From JBBQKI01 sp038326725 (lineage in GTDB: Bacteria; Bacteroidota; Bacteroidia; Flavobacteriales; Flavobacteriaceae), in contig JBBQKI010000045.1 of assembly GCA_038326725.1 (NCBI GenBank), positions 1 to 13,914 on the forward strand: a stretch of 13,914 nucleotides of DNA. The letters are read 5' to 3'. Below the pieces are notes generated by a model. It searched no databases. It was not told the DNA's origin and worked only from the letters and a program-made list of their open reading frames with translations. This document shows positions 12,790 to 13,914 of this stretch, in pieces. A program made the position numbers and the translations under genes. Numbering within the stretch: the stretch's first letter is position 1; each line of letters starts with the position of its first letter.

Positions 12790-13914
12790 TATTTGTTATT
12801 TTTTTTTTTATTCTCGGGAACATTTTTATCAAAATTCTTTTTCTGATTGCCGCTAAACGTGGATTCATCATAAGGCGTCACGCTAATTCCATCATTACTT
12901 ATAGTAAATTTGTGCACATCAGTATTATGGTTAGTGCCCCGAGACTTCACAATGAATACTTCACGGGTGCGTCTTCTGCCCTCATCATCTTCTACCATTC
13001 TTATCACAATCCAAGTGTCAATCAAAGATGAAACACCTATTTCGCCACTTGTATTACTTTTAAAGTTTGCAGAAACAAGACTTGTAAAAAACGTAGTGAT
13101 GCCTCTGGATTTAAAGAGGTCAATCATACGGGTAAGCATAGAGGCAACTTCACGCTCATCGCCTTCTCCAACCAAACTTGTGAGTGGGTCTACCACAACA
13201 GCCATTGGTTTGAAACTATCAACGAGCTTATAAATATTCAGTAAATGCATCTCCAAACCAAGAAAGGAAGGTCTGATAGCCACAATCTTTAATAGTCCCT
13301 TTTTCACCCAGGGCGCCATATCAATACCGATAGATTTCATGTTTTGAATCAGCTGACCTGCTGATTCTTCATAAGAAAAGATAAGACATCGTTCGCCACG
13401 TTTACAACTTTCGAGGGCGAATGCCGCTCCAAAACTTGTTTTTCCGCAGCCTGCAGTGCCCGAAACCATTATGGTGCTACCCCTTGTGTAGCCCGAACCA
13501 CGCCTGAACAATTTGTCTAACGATGGAATGCCTGTGGAAACCTTCTTGCCTGTGCCCGGTTGGTCAAGTCCTGCCGAGGTAATGGGAATTACTGAAAGTC
13601 CTTCATCATCTATAACAAATGGGTATTCGCTTGTTCCATGACGTGACCCCCGATATTTAATGACACGAACTCTACGGGTGGCAATTTGGTCTTTGACTCT
13701 GTTATCCAGCAGAATAATGCAATCGGAGATGTACTCCTCCAGGCCATGACGTGTATACGAACCGCTTTTTGCTGCCTCGCCTGTAACGATTGCGGTGACC
13801 TGTTTTTCTTTAAGCCATCTGAAGAGCCTTTTTATCTCTAAGCGAAGAATACCAATATCTGTAATGCCTGCAAAGAGAGATTCGAGAGAATCTAAAACAA
13901 CACGTTTAGCACCA
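12789..13914 (-). CDS. kaiC: Two-domain KaiC-like ATPase/kinase, 5' end beyond window
   Basis: The frame is open from the right edge (13914) to TAA at 12791-12789, giving 375 codons with the stop; the N-terminal part is missing. The edge piece is the end of the CI RecA-like domain: RVVLDSLESLF (Walker B), then RLEIKRLFRWL, TRHGLEEYISDCIILL, RRVRVIKYRGSRHGTSEYPF and LSVIPITSAGL. The linker ends STGIPSLDKLFRRGSGYTRG. CII has Walker A GTAGCGKT (13437-13460), the catalytic Glu pair in SYEES (13365-13370), Walker B VVVDPLTSL, and SSLID (13017-13031), where cyanobacterial KaiC has STITD. The tail is Lys/Asn-rich and differs from the cyanobacterial A-loop tail. A TTG at 13511 inside the frame is not the start. 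Non-cyanobacterial KaiC proteins act in stress or signalling modules; here CheB is the partner gene. Confidence 0.93.
   Translation of the reverse strand, partial: GAKRVVLDSLESLFAGITDIGILRLEIKRLFRWLKEKQVTAIVTGEAAKSGSYTRHGLEEYISDCIILLDNRVKDQIATRRVRVIKYRGSRHGTSEYPFVIDDEGLSVIPITSAGLDQPGTGKKVSTGIPSLDKLFRRGSGYTRGSTIMVSGTAGCGKTSFGAAFALESCKRGERCLIFSYEESAGQLIQNMKSIGIDMAPWVKKGLLKIVAIRPSFLGLEMHLLNIYKLVDSFKPMAVVVDPLTSLVGEGDEREVASMLTRMIDLFKSRGITTFFTSLVSANFKSNTSGEIGVSSLIDTWIVIRMVEDDEGRRRTREVFIVKSRGTNHNTDVHKFTISNDGISVTPYDESTFSGNQKKNFDKNVPENKKKNNK

Noticed and set aside
13017..13914. KaiC start at the TTG at 13511
   Set aside because: The frame continues open to the window edge and encodes the linker and the end of the CI domain, so the gene starts beyond the window.

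Overview
The window reads as chromosomal DNA of a Flavobacteriaceae-type Bacteroidota. The evidence is AT-rich intergenic DNA, no Shine-Dalgarno sites, one good TTG-N19-TAnnTTTG-like promoter, lipoproteins with a Cys just after a short hydrophobic leader, a TPR/HisKA_2 sensor kinase paired with a LytTR regulator, and several intergenic palindromes of kinds common in this family. I do not assign a genus.

Layout. (1) The left edge (1-147) holds the first 16 codons of a minus-strand IS200-like (Y1/RAYT) transposase and, just upstream, an inverted pair of CCTAACGG-centred palindromes that look like its REP elements. (2) Positions 325-6892 hold eight genes, all on the minus strand. Six encode exported proteins built on small alpha+beta folds: five NTF2/SnoaL-like domains in three proteins, a RidA-fold lipoprotein without its catalytic Arg, a DUF1330 protein, and a 254-residue protein that looks like two tandem dimeric-barrel repeats. 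The other two are cytoplasmic oxidoreductases: a zinc alcohol dehydrogenase and an NAD(P)-dependent epimerase/reductase. A strong 14-bp terminator at 3380-3415 splits the block into an upstream unit (6892 to 3430) and a downstream unit (DUF1330, RidA-like, ADH, then an NTF2 protein). (3) Immediately upstream, 9846-7034 encodes a TPR sensor histidine kinase and a LytTR response regulator whose genes overlap in TGATG. They are transcribed toward the block and are natural candidates to control it. (4) A RhlE-type DEAD-box RNA helicase runs divergently on the plus strand (10106-11377).

(5) Positions 11378-11825 are a gene-free convergent zone stacked with repeats: heptamer runs, four evenly spaced GGG tracts (a quadruplex-type motif), ten 21-bp tandem units that are stop-free in all six frames, a CCCTCCC/GGGAGGG palindrome and a minus-strand terminator. 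(6) The right part, on the minus strand, carries a two-domain KaiC-like ATPase cut by the window edge, a stand-alone CheB methylesterase domain overlapping it in TAATG, and a 104-residue remnant of a hypothetical protein that ends at the terminator.

Taken together: the kinase/regulator pair probably senses an envelope or extracytoplasmic signal and may control export of the NTF2/barrel proteins. Two dehydrogenases in the same run suggest work on a small carbonyl or hydroxyl compound. The KaiC-CheB pair is a separate signalling unit that continues beyond the right edge. The most unusual parts are the exported small-fold cluster, the stacked repeat zone, and the KaiC-CheB pair in a non-cyanobacterium.
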